Below the pieces are notes generated by a model, which searched no databases, had not been told where the DNA came from, and saw only the letters and a program-made list of their open reading frames with translations. Below, piece by piece: positions 17,458-30,466 of a stretch of DNA of 64,000 nucleotides. Source of the DNA: Rhodanobacter sp. AS-Z3. GTDB lineage: Bacteria > Pseudomonadota > Gammaproteobacteria > Xanthomonadales > Rhodanobacteraceae. Made by a program: the position numbers and the translations under genes. Within the stretch, counting starts at the first letter, position 1; the number at the start of each line of letters is the position of its first letter. The stretch spans positions 1,573,001 through 1,637,000 of the forward strand of contig NZ_CP119392.1 in NCBI RefSeq assembly GCF_029224025.1, given 5' to 3'.

Positions 17458-17473
17458 TGTGACTCGTGTCGCG
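17458..17473 (+). promoter_or_regulatory. CRP/Clp-like binding site (degenerate) before first M4 protease
   Basis: TGTGA-N6-TCGCG matches the left half of the CRP/Clp consensus TGTGA-N6-TCACA fully and the right half in part. It ends one base before a GGGATAGGAAAAAATC sequence that is shared, at the same spacing, with the paralogous gene, whose site is much better. In xanthomonads Clp directly activates extracellular enzyme genes, so this is a sensible candidate. Weak on its own; the aligned paralogue strengthens it. Confidence 0.45.
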
Positions 17474-19938
<2,465 letters not shown>

Positions 19939-19995
19939 GGTAGCTTGAAGCTGCGTCGGGATCACCGGCGCAGCCTTGGTGACCGTTCCAACGAG

Positions 19996-20025
19996 AACCC
20001 CGGCTTCGGCCGGGGTTTTCTTTTG
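19996..20025 (+). terminator. Intrinsic terminator after M4 protease copy 1
   Basis: AACCCCGG-CTTCGG-CCGGGGTT followed by TTCTTTTG: an 8-bp GC-rich stem with a compact loop and a T-rich tail, 58 bp after the stop codon. It separates the two protease genes into distinct transcription units. Confidence 0.9.
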
Positions 20026-20291
20026 TGATCGGAGTTGTGCGAAATGCTTGTGTGCTGGCATGGCAGGATTCCAGCGAAAAACGCGAGCGTCGATCGCACG
20101 CGTGATCGCACAACAGCGAGCTGGCGCAGACGACTGACTTCGGCGCAGCAAAAGCTTTCTAGCCAGCCATTCCAGCGGTTGTCGACGACTCGACGGCTTC
20201 GGGCCGCCGTCATCATCATCGTCACGGCCACTGACTTTTCTTCACGTCAATGCAGCTGCTCTGTAGCTCTAGAACCGTCCACCGCCAAGCT
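20026..20291. other. Intergenic stretch between the two protease units
   Basis: About 265 bp between the terminator of copy 1 and the promoter region of copy 2. It has no supportable gene. Unlike the sequence following it, it does not align with the region upstream of copy 1, so the duplicated block appears to begin close to the CRP/Clp-like site. Confidence 0.5.
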
Positions 20292-20307
20292 TGTGACGTC
20301 GGTCACT
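20292..20307 (+). promoter_or_regulatory. CRP/Clp-like binding site before second M4 protease
   Basis: TGTGA-CGTCGG-TCACT differs from the CRP/Clp consensus TGTGA-N6-TCACA only at the last base. It ends one base before GGGATAGGAAAAAATC, exactly as in the paralogous upstream region. Clp of Xanthomonas and Lysobacter controls secreted proteases and responds to cyclic di-GMP, so regulation of this extracellular protease by a Clp orthologue is a strong inference. Confidence 0.65.
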
Positions 20308-22783
<2,476 letters not shown>

Positions 22784-22842
22784 ACCCCCAGACGGGTCAG
22801 GGATGATCCGTCGTTGTACTCAAGGAGCTGTGGTTGCAAAAC

Positions 22843-22875
22843 GGGCCCGGTCGAATCGACCGGGCCCTTTCATTT
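22843..22875. terminator. Bidirectional-looking terminator between protease copy 2 and asparaginase
   Basis: GGGCCCGGTCGA and TCGACCGGGCCC form a perfect stem of about 11-12 bp with a minimal loop at 22843-22867, followed by TTTCATTT on the plus strand. It lies between convergent genes and can end both transcripts, although the minus-strand tail is poor in U. Confidence 0.85.
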
Positions 22876-22883
22876 GCGGAGCC

Positions 22884-23375
22884 TCAGCCGCTCACTTCTT
22901 CAAAGCGATTCGCGTCACGGTTCTTGCGCACCTTGGCCGGGTCCCACACGCGACCGTTCATGGCGATGTAGACGCCATCGGGCAACGTTTGCACGGCAGC
23001 CACCGCGCAACCGATATTGAACACCGCATCGGAACCCTGGAAGCGCGCTGGATTCAGTGCGCCGGTCAGCACGATCACCTTGCCCTTGATGTTGGCCAGT
23101 TCGCGTGCCGTCTCGACCATGGTGTCGGTGCCATGAGTGACCAGCACATGGCGGTGCGGTTGTGCCTCGATCGTCGAACGCACCAAGGCGCGATCGTCGG
23201 CGCCCATGTGCAGGCTGTCCTTGCGCAGGATCGGAATCACGTCGAAGTCGAAGGCGACGCCGAGATGGCCGAGGATCTCGCCGATCTGCGGCGCACCGAT
23301 CTTGTAGTCGGACTTGTCGTCGAAGTAGATCTTGTCGATCGTGCCGCCGGTGGTGACGATGGTCAGATGCTGCAT
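22884..23375 (-). CDS. Short asparaginase-domain protein
   Basis: 163 residues corresponding to the N-terminal domain alone of type I/II L-asparaginases, which are about 330 residues. It has the first catalytic-Thr motif TTGGTIDK near residue 10 and the second, VTHGTDTMVETA, around residue 80, so both active-site threonines and the Asp are present. It stops after VYIAMNGRVWDPAKVRKN, without the C-terminal dimerisation domain. The sequence shows no frameshift remnant downstream, and such short versions recur in bacteria, so it appears to be an intact short protein rather than a pseudogene. Activity is unproven. Confidence 0.85.
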   Translation of the reverse strand: MQHLTIVTTGGTIDKIYFDDKSDYKIGAPQIGEILGHLGVAFDFDVIPILRKDSLHMGADDRALVRSTIEAQPHRHVLVTHGTDTMVETARELANIKGKVIVLTGALNPARFQGSDAVFNIGCAVAAVQTLPDGVYIAMNGRVWDPAKVRKNRDANRFEEVSG

Positions 23376-23469
23376 GTCGATGGCCGTTGAGAGAATCCGC
23401 GCATTTTAGCCCGTGCTGAGATCGGTGTGCCGGCAGGCGCCTGTTGGCTGGCGATTGCCACGACGCCGC

Positions 23470-23539
23470 TAGGAGCCCGCTGGCGGGCGATGCGGTGTCC
23501 TTGCCCGAGGCAAGAGCATCGCCCGCCAGCGGGCTCCTA
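23470..23539. repeat. REP-like perfect 24-bp inverted repeat
   Basis: Arms 23470-23493 and 23516-23539 are perfect reverse complements, beginning TAGGAGCCCGCTGGCGGGCG. The 22-nt loop itself contains CTTGCC-CGA-GGCAAG, so the whole element can fold into a long branched hairpin. The TAGGAGC...GCTCCTA ends resemble REP elements common in gammaproteobacteria. It lies between the asparaginase start and the end of the acyl-CoA dehydrogenase gene, both on minus, and may act as a terminator or mRNA stabiliser. Confidence 0.85.
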
Positions 23540-23552
23540 CGCCAGGTAACCT

Positions 23553-25196
23553 CTATCCCAGCAGCAAAGCCGTGTTGTCGACATCCGGCGCGACCAGTCG
23601 ATCCAGTCCTCGCCCGACGAACCGATGGAGCGCGGCAGCGGGACGCGGATCGGCATGCTGGCTTGACCAGCTGGCCTGTCGCGCCAGCAACGCTGCGGCG
23701 GCACAGCGCGCCAGCGTGAAAGCGAGGCCGCGTGCGCCGGCTTCCAACTGGTCGCGTGTGGATGCGTGCTGGTCGAGCCAGCGTGCCGCTGCGTCCAGGG
23801 TTTGCCGGATCGCGCTGACGGCATGCATATCGTCGTTGCGCTCCAGCCAGGCCGCGCACGTGGTGCGCAGCGCTGCCAGGTTGTCGCCGGCCAGTGCGCG
23901 CAAGGTGTCCAGCGACAGCACATTGGTGGTGCCTTCCCAGATCGCGTACACCTGCGCGTCGCGAAGAAGTTGCGGCAGGCCGGTGTCCTCGATGTAGCCG
24001 GCACCGCCGAAACATTCCAGTGCTTCGGAACTTATCTGCACTGCCAGCTTGCCGGTCCACAACTTGGCCAGCGGGGTCAGCAGACGTAACGCAGTCGCCT
24101 CATGCGGCTCGGCGGCCTGCTGTTCGACCCGGCCGAGCAGATGCGCCACTTCGAAGGCCAGTGCGAAAGCGCCTTCGAACTCTGCCTGCATATCGGCCAG
24201 CGTGTGTGCGTGCAGCGGCTGTTCGATCAGCGGCCGGCCGAAAGCCTGCCGTCGCGTGGCGAAATCGCGCGCCAGACTGATCGCGCGCGCCATGCTGGCG
24301 ACTGCACAGATCGTGTTCCAAGTGCGGGTAACGTTGAGCATCGGCGCCACCTGACGCACACCGTTGGCAAGCTCAGCCAACGGCCACGCGGGCAGTCCGT
24401 CGAGATGGATTTCTGCGGTGGGTAATTCCTGCGTGCCGAGTTTGTCTTTCAGCCGGTCGATCTGCAGCTGCGGCTTGCGCTGCGCGCCGTCCATCGTTTC
24501 GACATAGAACAAAGCCAGCGCGGCGGTGCCACGGGATGCTGCCCCTTCGGGACGAGCCAGCGCGAGCGCGGCTTCACCGACCACCGCCGAGCTGAACCAC
24601 TTGCGCCCGTAAAGTCGCCATTGACCCTCGCTGTCCTGCCGCGCGACGGTTTCGGTGTTACCCACGTCTGAGCCGCCGTGGGTTTCGGTCATCCACTGCC
24701 CGCTGAGCCAGAGTGTCGAAGCATCGCGGCTCAGGAAATGCGGCAACGCGCGTTCGATCAACGCCTGATTGCCGGACGCCTTGATCGCGGTGGCCGCACC
24801 ATCGGTCATCGCCAGCGGGCAGGTGTAGAACTCACTGGCCAGGTGATACAGGTAGACCCGTGCGAACTGCTCCAGCCGCGCGTGTTGATGGTTGGCGTGG
24901 CCGGCAGCGAGCACCGCGTGGCGAGTCGTCATCGATGCGCCTTCCTGCCACGCCGGCGTCAGTTCGATGCGGTCGACCCGGCGCCCCCACGCATCCCACT
25001 GGGTCAGCACTGGCTTGCGCCGCGTCGTGGTGCATACGCGCTGCCACGCGATCTGCGCGTAATCACCCAAAGCATCCAGATCGACGTCCAGCGTCGCGCG
25101 CCGCTCGGTGGGCAGCGCGCGATCGAGCAGCGCCAGCAGCGAACGGTCGCTGCGATACGGGTGAGAAAGTTGCGGCGGATCCTGCAGGAAGGCCAT
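23553..25196 (-). CDS. Acyl-CoA dehydrogenase family protein (AidB-like)
   Basis: 547 residues with the flavin-dependent acyl-CoA dehydrogenase layout. WMTETHGGSDVG is the FAD-binding middle-domain motif, RLKDKLGTQELPTAEIHLDG the substrate-side strand, then RQAFGRPLIEQPLHAHTLADM, and finally ECFGGAGYIEDTGLPQLLRDAQVYAIWEGTTNVLSLD (quoted in parts). The long N-terminal segment and C-terminal extension place it in the AidB/isovaleryl-like subgroup rather than with ~380-residue beta-oxidation enzymes. ATG at 25196 has GGAG at the correct spacing; a longer open frame upstream is antisense to the thioesterase gene. Divergent from that thioesterase, which suggests joint function in acyl-CoA turnover. 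Confidence 0.9.
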   Translation of the reverse strand: MAFLQDPPQLSHPYRSDRSLLALLDRALPTERRATLDVDLDALGDYAQIAWQRVCTTTRRKPVLTQWDAWGRRVDRIELTPAWQEGASMTTRHAVLAAGHANHQHARLEQFARVYLYHLASEFYTCPLAMTDGAATAIKASGNQALIERALPHFLSRDASTLWLSGQWMTETHGGSDVGNTETVARQDSEGQWRLYGRKWFSSAVVGEAALALARPEGAASRGTAALALFYVETMDGAQRKPQLQIDRLKDKLGTQELPTAEIHLDGLPAWPLAELANGVRQVAPMLNVTRTWNTICAVASMARAISLARDFATRRQAFGRPLIEQPLHAHTLADMQAEFEGAFALAFEVAHLLGRVEQQAAEPHEATALRLLTPLAKLWTGKLAVQISSEALECFGGAGYIEDTGLPQLLRDAQVYAIWEGTTNVLSLDTLRALAGDNLAALRTTCAAWLERNDDMHAVSAIRQTLDAAARWLDQHASTRDQLEAGARGLAFTLARCAAAALLARQASWSSQHADPRPAAALHRFVGRGLDRLVAPDVDNTALLLG

Positions 25197-25283
25197 GGCG
25201 TGCTCCATCCGAAATCGAGGTGTCGAGTATAGGCACGCAGGCATTCGACGCGTGGTACTGGCATCATCGAACGTCGTTCCCCG

Positions 25284-26084
25284 ATGCAGGCGCGCCTCAT
25301 GCGATTTTCCGAAGCGATGCACAGTGTCACCCGCCACGGTGACGGTTGGCGGGCTTCGGTGAGCGAAGACTGGCTGCAAGGTCGCAGCGCCTTCGGTGGC
25401 CTGCAGGCAGCGCTGGCCCTGCGCGCCATGCGCGACCTGGTACCTGCAGACATGCCGCTGCGCAGCCTGCAAACCACTTTCGTCGCGCCGGTACCGGCTG
25501 GCACAGTGAGCATCCGTGCGCAGTGTCTGCGCCAAGGTCGCAGCGCGATCCAGGTCGAGGCCAGCCTGTGCGATGGCGATCAGACATTGTGTCGGCTGAT
25601 CGGCGTGTTCGGCAACGCGAGACCGTCAGCCCTGGATTTCCAACCTGTGCAAGCGCCGGTGGAAAACGCGGCGGCGCCCGAGCTGCGCTACAGCGAAGGC
25701 CGCATGCCAGCGTTCACCCAGCACTTCGCCGCACGCTGGTTGCGCGGCGACCTGCCATTCAGCGGCGGCCAGCAACGCGAAAGCGTGTTGCAGCTTTCAT
25801 TGCGCGACGAAGGTCCCGTTGACGAAACCCACGTGCTGGCCTTCGCCGACTTCATTCCGCCGATCGCCCTGTCGATGTTCGCCGCACCCACACCTGGCAG
25901 CTCACTCAGCTGGATGATCGAGCTGCTGCGCGATCGTTATGACGATCTCGGCACGGACAACTGGCGCGTCGACGCTGAACTCATTGCCGCTCGCGATGGT
26001 TACACCCATCAGAGCGTGATGCTGTGGGGGCCGCGTGGCGAAGCGGTCGCGCTGAGTCGGCAGAGCATGGTGGTGTTTGGGTGA
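25284..26084 (+). CDS. Acyl-CoA thioesterase, TesB-like double hotdog
   Basis: 266 residues in two hotdog-like halves. The N-terminal one has GRSAFGGLQAALALRAM and LRSLQTTFVAPVPAGTVSIRAQCLRQGRS, the usual thioesterase-like core. The C-terminal half includes FADFIPPIALSMF and the closing SRQSMVVFG. Such proteins hydrolyse medium or long acyl-CoA esters. ATG at 25299 (MRFSEAM) is an alternative start. It is divergent from the acyl-CoA dehydrogenase with an 87-bp spacer. Confidence 0.85.
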   Translation: MQARLMRFSEAMHSVTRHGDGWRASVSEDWLQGRSAFGGLQAALALRAMRDLVPADMPLRSLQTTFVAPVPAGTVSIRAQCLRQGRSAIQVEASLCDGDQTLCRLIGVFGNARPSALDFQPVQAPVENAAAPELRYSEGRMPAFTQHFAARWLRGDLPFSGGQQRESVLQLSLRDEGPVDETHVLAFADFIPPIALSMFAAPTPGSSLSWMIELLRDRYDDLGTDNWRVDAELIAARDGYTHQSVMLWGPRGEAVALSRQSMVVFG

Positions 26085-26137
26085 GGGTGGCTACTGGCGC
26101 TGGCGTGGCAAACAAGCCGGATTCGTTCCTTCAAGCA

Positions 26138-26509
26138 TCAGACGGTATGCGCGCGGTCCGATTTGCGCTTCACCCCAGCCCCCAGCACCCCGATCAGCAA
26201 CACGGTCAGCACTATCTCCGCCACCCCCAGCCAGCGCTCCGTCGGCGAACTCCACGCCTCGGACACGCCGTGACAGAAGTAAAACAGACTGAGGATGCCG
26301 ACCCAGAGCAGGGCGCGGCGCACGTCGCGGATGGCGAACAGGGGCAGCAATAGCGGGACGACGGTGATTCCCAGCAGCAAGCTCATTGGCATCTGCTGCG
26401 GCGGTACCAGCCAGGCGTGCCAGGCGAACTGCAACACGATCAGCAAGGCCCAGGCGATCAGGCCGATGCGGTAGACGGGCAGGATGGGAGTGCGCGCTGC
26501 GGTGCTCAT
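26138..26509 (-). CDS. DUF2069 family inner-membrane protein
   Basis: 123 residues with four hydrophobic segments (IGLIAWALLIVLQFAWHAWLV; MSLLLGITVVPLLLPLFAI; ALLWVGILSLFYFCHGVSEAW; GVAEIVLTVLLIGVLGAGV), the layout of DUF2069. FYFCHGVSEAW is a typical conserved patch. Its function is unknown. The start overlaps the stop of wrbA in an ATGA, so it is translated with the quinone oxidoreductase, the usual neighbour of this family. Confidence 0.88.
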   Translation of the reverse strand: MSTAARTPILPVYRIGLIAWALLIVLQFAWHAWLVPPQQMPMSLLLGITVVPLLLPLFAIRDVRRALLWVGILSLFYFCHGVSEAWSSPTERWLGVAEIVLTVLLIGVLGAGVKRKSDRAHTV

Positions 26510-27108
26510 GGGGTGATTACCAGTCGGCGGGCCACGTCGGCGAGTCGGCGGCCCAGCGCGCGGGCCAGTTCGCGTTCGTGTTCGCTGATCGAATTTTCAC
26601 CCTTGGGGCCGGCGACATGGCTGGCGCCGTAAGGTGTGCCGCCGGTCTGGGTGATGCTGAGCGAGGCTTCGGTGAAGGGCAGGCCGACGATCAGCATGCC
26701 GTGGTGCAGCAGTGGCAGGGCCATCGTCAGCAAGGTGGATTCCTGACCGCCGTGCATCGTGCTGGTGGAGGTGAACAGCGCGGCCGGCTTGCCAACCAGG
26801 GCACCGCTGGCCCATTCGGCGCCGGTGCTGTCGAGGAAGTGTTTCAGCGGGGCGGCCATGTTGCCGAAGCGGGTCGGACTGCCCATGGCCAGGCCCACGC
26901 AGTCGAGCAGGTCCTGCTTCTGCACGTAGGGTGCGCCGTCCTCCGGTTCGGGCGGCTGGGCAAGTTCAGTGACCGGAGCAACCGGCGGCACCTGGCGCAG
27001 GCGTGCGCGCATGCCGTCGATTTCCTCGATGCCGCGGGCGATCAATCGCGCCAGTTGGGCGGTGTGGCCGCTGCGGCTGTAGTACAGGACCAGAACTTCG
27101 TGATTCAT
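26506..27108 (-). CDS. wrbA: NAD(P)H:quinone oxidoreductase WrbA
   Basis: 200-residue flavodoxin-fold protein. The FMN phosphate loop is YYSRSGHTAQLA, followed by GSPTRFGNMAAPLKHFLD and STSTMHGGQESTLLTM, then TPYGASHVAGP, all diagnostic of WrbA. It carries out two-electron reduction of quinones, avoiding semiquinone radicals. First gene of the wrbA-DUF2069 pair, transcribed away from yihY. Confidence 0.93.
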   Translation of the reverse strand: MNHEVLVLYYSRSGHTAQLARLIARGIEEIDGMRARLRQVPPVAPVTELAQPPEPEDGAPYVQKQDLLDCVGLAMGSPTRFGNMAAPLKHFLDSTGAEWASGALVGKPAALFTSTSTMHGGQESTLLTMALPLLHHGMLIVGLPFTEASLSITQTGGTPYGASHVAGPKGENSISEHERELARALGRRLADVARRLVITP

Positions 27109-27228
27109 GCGGCGTCGACTCGGGCGTTTGAGGCTTTCACGGCCAATACGCTAGTGTACCGGCCGACACCCACCATGTTGGTGGCTTGTCGTTGGCGCCC
27201 GCTGCGGGCCGCTGACGAAAGGACAGTG

Positions 27229-28506
27229 ATGATCCGGCGTTTCAATCGCGACCGCACCAAGACGTTCAGTCGTTTCATCTGGCAGCGCTTCGTCGATGAC
27301 AAGTGCTTCGAGACGGCCGGCGCGTTGTCGTACACGACGCTGGTATCGCTGGTGCCGTTGACCGTCGCGGTGCTGGCGATGTTCTCGGCCTTTCCGGTGT
27401 TCCAGCCAGCACGCGATACCTTGATCAACTTCGTGTTCAACAATTTTGTCCCGTCGACCGGCGTAGCCGTGCAAAAGACGATGCTGGGTTTCGCAGCGAA
27501 CGCGAGCAAACTCACCGGCATCAGTATCCTGGTGATGCTGTTCAGCGCGCTGTCGATGATGATCAGCATCGAAGATCGCTTGAACCGGATCTGGCGCGTG
27601 CATCAGGCGCGCGGTTGGGGTTCGCGTCTGCTGCTTTATTGGGCCGCGTTGACGCTGGGTCCCGTGCTGGTGGTTGGTGGCATTGCGGTGACCTCCTATG
27701 TGACCGCGGCGCCGCTGCTGCACAGTGCGGTCGATCAGTTTGATGCGATCACCCAGGGCTTGCTCAGCACGCTGCCGTTCGTGGTGACGTTCTTCACGCT
27801 GTGGCTGATGTATGCGGTGATACCCAACTGCAGGGTGTCACGACGCGATGCGGCGATCGGCGCGTTGCTGGGTGCGGTGTTGTTCGAGATCGCGCGCTGG
27901 GGTTTCGGCCAGTTCGTGCTGCACGCGCAGACTTACCAACAGATTTACGGCGTGCTGGCAGCAATCCCGATCTTCCTGTTGTGGATCTATCTGTCGTGGG
28001 TGATCGTGATTCTTGCCGCGTCGATCGCCGCTTCGGCTTCGGCGTTCGAATACCACGCGCCGAAGGAAACCCTGCCCGAGGGTGCCGAGTTTCTCGGATT
28101 GCTGGTGGTGCTGCGGCATTTTGTGGAGGCTCAGCGTTGTGGCGAGTGCGTCGACCCAGCCGACTTGCGCGTGCGCGAACCGTATTTGCGCAGCGCGCTG
28201 ATCTCGGCGTATATCGATGACCTGGAACAGGCTGATTTGATCCGCCGTGGTGAGACGGGTGGCTGGCTGCTCAGCCGCAGCCTGGACAGTGCCGATTTGC
28301 TGCGGGTTTACCGACATACTGCCTACCGCCTGCCGCTGCAGCCGGTTCAAGAGGCCGCTGGACTGGGCATCGAATTGCCGGCGGAATTGCTGGCCATGCT
28401 GGCAGAGCTGGCCGGCGAGCTGCAGACGAAGTTGGGTGCCAAACTCAACGAAATCTATCCCCCGGCCGTCGACACGGCGGCTGACACCGAGGAACTTCCC
28501 GCATGA
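27229..28506 (+). CDS. yihY: YihY/virulence factor BrkB family membrane protein
   Basis: 425 residues with six transmembrane segments in the first ~280. The conserved beginning CFETAGALSYTTLVSLVPLTVAVLAMFSAFP and the loop VYGVLAAIPIFLLWIYLSWVIVILAA (here IYGVLAAIP) identify the YihY/RNase BN-like membrane family, whose function is still unclear. A C-terminal soluble region of ~150 residues contains a winged-helix-like segment (LRSALISAYIDDLEQADLIRR). RBS AAAGGA precedes ATG 27229; the longer open frame upstream is antisense to wrbA. Its stop overlaps the tlpA-like gene. Confidence 0.9.
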   Translation: MIRRFNRDRTKTFSRFIWQRFVDDKCFETAGALSYTTLVSLVPLTVAVLAMFSAFPVFQPARDTLINFVFNNFVPSTGVAVQKTMLGFAANASKLTGISILVMLFSALSMMISIEDRLNRIWRVHQARGWGSRLLLYWAALTLGPVLVVGGIAVTSYVTAAPLLHSAVDQFDAITQGLLSTLPFVVTFFTLWLMYAVIPNCRVSRRDAAIGALLGAVLFEIARWGFGQFVLHAQTYQQIYGVLAAIPIFLLWIYLSWVIVILAASIAASASAFEYHAPKETLPEGAEFLGLLVVLRHFVEAQRCGECVDPADLRVREPYLRSALISAYIDDLEQADLIRRGETGGWLLSRSLDSADLLRVYRHTAYRLPLQPVQEAAGLGIELPAELLAMLAELAGELQTKLGAKLNEIYPPAVDTAADTEELPA

Positions 28507-28988
28507 CCTTGCTGCGCTCCCCCTTCTTCCGCTCGGCGGTGATTGGCCTGACGTTCGCCTTCGGCGTTTCGGCCCAGGCGGCCATGCCGGAGCAACCCTC
28601 GCTGCACGTCACCACGCTGGATGGCAAGACGTTCGATCTGTCGGCGCAACGCGGCAAGTGGGTGATCGTGAATTACTGGGCGACCTGGTGCGTGCCGTGC
28701 ATCAAGGAGATGCCGGACATTTCGCGCTTTGTCGCCAGCCACAAGAATGTGGTGGGCATCGGCCTGGCCTATGACGACAGCGAAGCCGCCGATATCAAGG
28801 ACTTCCTGGTCAAGCATCCGGTGGTGTATCCGATCGCCCAGGTCAGCATGGAGAACCCGCCAAAGGATTTCGACGAACCGCGGGGCCTGCCGACGACTTA
28901 TTTGATCAGTCCCGATGGCAAGGTCGCCAAACACATCGTCGGTCCGGTGACCGAAGCGTCACTGGCCGACATGATCGGCGCGAAGTGA
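28503..28988 (+). CDS. TlpA-like periplasmic thiol:disulfide oxidoreductase
   Basis: 161 residues with a signal peptide (FFRSAVIGLTFAFGVSAQA) and a thioredoxin fold. The redox motif is WCVPC in NYWATWCVPCIKEM, and the cis-proline loop is GLPTTYLIS. Such proteins keep periplasmic thiols reduced, for example in cytochrome c maturation, but no ccm genes are adjacent. Its ATG overlaps the yihY stop (ATGA). Confidence 0.92.
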   Translation: MTLLRSPFFRSAVIGLTFAFGVSAQAAMPEQPSLHVTTLDGKTFDLSAQRGKWVIVNYWATWCVPCIKEMPDISRFVASHKNVVGIGLAYDDSEAADIKDFLVKHPVVYPIAQVSMENPPKDFDEPRGLPTTYLISPDGKVAKHIVGPVTEASLADMIGAK

Positions 28989-29024
28989 CATTCGGTAACC
29001 ACCAGAAATGACGAGGCTGCCGTG

Positions 29025-29291
29025 ATGCCCACTGCGAAGTTCATGGTCAGCGGAAAAGTGCAAGGCGTGTTCTATCGCGCCAGCACGCGTGAGCAGGCGC
29101 TGGCGCTCGGCGTTTGCGGATACGCGAAGAATAGAGCCGATGGCAGCGTCGAAGTGCTGGGCAGTGGGTCGGAGGCTGCGCTCGACGCGCTGGAGCGCTG
29201 GTTGCGAAGAGGGCCACCGATGGCGGCGGTCGAGGCATTCAGTCGTGAGGATTTGCCGGAACGGCCGTTGCACGGTTTCCAGATCAGCTGA
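29025..29291 (+). CDS. acyP: Acylphosphatase
   Basis: 88 residues, the normal size. The active-site stretch FMVSGKVQGVFYRASTREQA contains the catalytic Arg (VFYR), and the catalytic Asn is in GYAKNRADGSVEV. It hydrolyses carboxyl-phosphate bonds in acyl phosphates. ATG at 29025 with GAGG eight bases upstream is preferred to the GTG at 29022. Likely last gene of yihY-tlpA-acyP. Confidence 0.93.
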   Translation: MPTAKFMVSGKVQGVFYRASTREQALALGVCGYAKNRADGSVEVLGSGSEAALDALERWLRRGPPMAAVEAFSREDLPERPLHGFQIS

Positions 29292-29303
29292 TGTTTTCGG
29301 GCG

Positions 29304-30383
29304 TCAGCCGCCGCTGAGTGCCTGCAGTTGATCGGCCTGGTGTTCGCGGGTCAGCGTGTCGATCAGTTCAGCCAGGCTGCCTTGCATGATCTCGCTGAGG
29401 CTGTACAGGTTCAGGCCGATCCGATGGTCGGTGATCAGGTTGTCCTTGTAGCGGTAGGTGCGAATGCGCTGGCTGCGGTCACCGGTGCCCACTTGCAGCC
29501 GGCGCGACTCGGCTTGTTCGGCGGTCTGCTTGCTGCGCTCGGCGTCGAGCAGACGCGCCTTCAGCAGGCTCATCGCGCGAGCGCGATTCTTGTGCTGGCT
29601 GCGTTCTTCCTGACACTCGACTACGGTGCCGGTGGGCAGGTGGGTGATGCGGATGGCCGAATCGGTTTTGTTGACGTGCTGGCCGCCGGCGCCTGAGGCG
29701 CGGAAGGTGTCGGTTTTCAGGTCGGCGGGGTTGATCGTGATGTCGTCGATCTCGTCCTGCTCGGGCAGCACCGCTACCGTCGCGGTGGAGGTATGTACGC
29801 GGCCTTGTGACTCGGTGACCGGCACCCGTTTCACGCAGTGAGTGCCGGATTCGAATTTCAGTTGCGAGTAGGCACCGGCGCCTTCCACGCGCGCCACGAT
29901 CTCGCGGTAGCCGCCGTGTTCGCCGGCGTGTTCGTTGAGAATCTCCACATGCCAGCGGCGACTTTCGGCGTAGCGCAGGTACATGCGGAACAGGTCGCCG
30001 GCAAAGATCGCCGCCTCATCGCCGCCGCTGCCGGCGCGTACTTCCAGGTAAAGGTTCGCCTGATCACGCGGATCTTTCGGCAACAGCAAGACCTGTAGCT
30101 CGCTGTCCAGATCCCGCAGCCGTTGTTCCAGTCGTTGCGCATCGTCGACGGCCATTTCGCGCAGTTCGGGATCGTCCAGCATGACCCGGGTTTCGGCCAG
30201 ATCGCGTTCGGCAGCAGCGTGCTCGCGCAGCGATGTGGCGACCGGTTCGAGCTGGGCGTATTCCTGGGAAAGCTCGCGAAAACGGTTGTTGTCGGCCAGC
30301 ACCTCGGGTTGCGACAACAGCAGGCTGACTTCCTGATGGCGCTCGGCGAGTGCTTCGAGTTTTCGTCGGATGGAGGGAGTCAT
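29304..30383 (-). CDS. prfA: Peptide chain release factor 1
   Basis: 359 residues. The UAG/UAA-recognition P-x-T tripeptide appears as PVT in [15 protein letters not shown], and the peptidyl-tRNA hydrolysis motif GGQ lies in [17 protein letters not shown]. Length and N-terminal coiled region are standard. It follows hemA on the minus strand, the conserved hemA-prfA order, though no prmC is seen downstream here. A 22-bp inverted repeat occupies the gap directly before its start. Confidence 0.97.
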   Translation of the reverse strand: MTPSIRRKLEALAERHQEVSLLLSQPEVLADNNRFRELSQEYAQLEPVATSLREHAAAERDLAETRVMLDDPELREMAVDDAQRLEQRLRDLDSELQVLLLPKDPRDQANLYLEVRAGSGGDEAAIFAGDLFRMYLRYAESRRWHVEILNEHAGEHGGYREIVARVEGAGAYSQLKFESGTHCVKRVPVTESQGRVHTSTATVAVLPEQDEIDDITINPADLKTDTFRASGAGGQHVNKTDSAIRITHLPTGTVVECQEERSQHKNRARAMSLLKARLLDAERSKQTAEQAESRRLQVGTGDRSQRIRTYRYKDNLITDHRIGLNLYSLSEIMQGSLAELIDTLTREHQADQLQALSGG

Positions 30384-30393
30384 GGGCGAGGAG

Positions 30394-30466
30394 TGAGTGG
30401 AGAGGAGTGAGAAAAGAGTGAGGGCAGGGGCGGTGCTTGCTCTATTTTCTCACTCCTCTCCACTCA
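30394..30466 (-). repeat. 22-bp perfect inverted repeat at the hemA-prfA junction
   Basis: Arms 30394-30415 and 30445-30466 are exactly complementary, with a 29-nt loop. In the direction of transcription the 5' arm is purine-rich (TGAGTGG AGAGGAG TGAGAAAA), overlaps the last codons and stop of hemA, and the 3' arm is pyrimidine-rich (ACTCCTC TCCACTC) and ends 10 bp before the prfA start codon. No U-run follows in the sense direction. It may attenuate prfA translation, protect the mRNA or be a lineage-specific repeat. Confidence 0.9.

Noticed and set aside
22884..23375. Asparaginase pseudogene
   Set aside because: No downstream remnant or frameshift, a normal stop followed closely by a terminator, and intact active-site motifs.
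26386..27228. N-terminal extension of YihY by ~280 codons
   Set aside because: It is antisense to wrbA and DUF2069 and lacks motifs; ATG 27229 follows AAAGGA.
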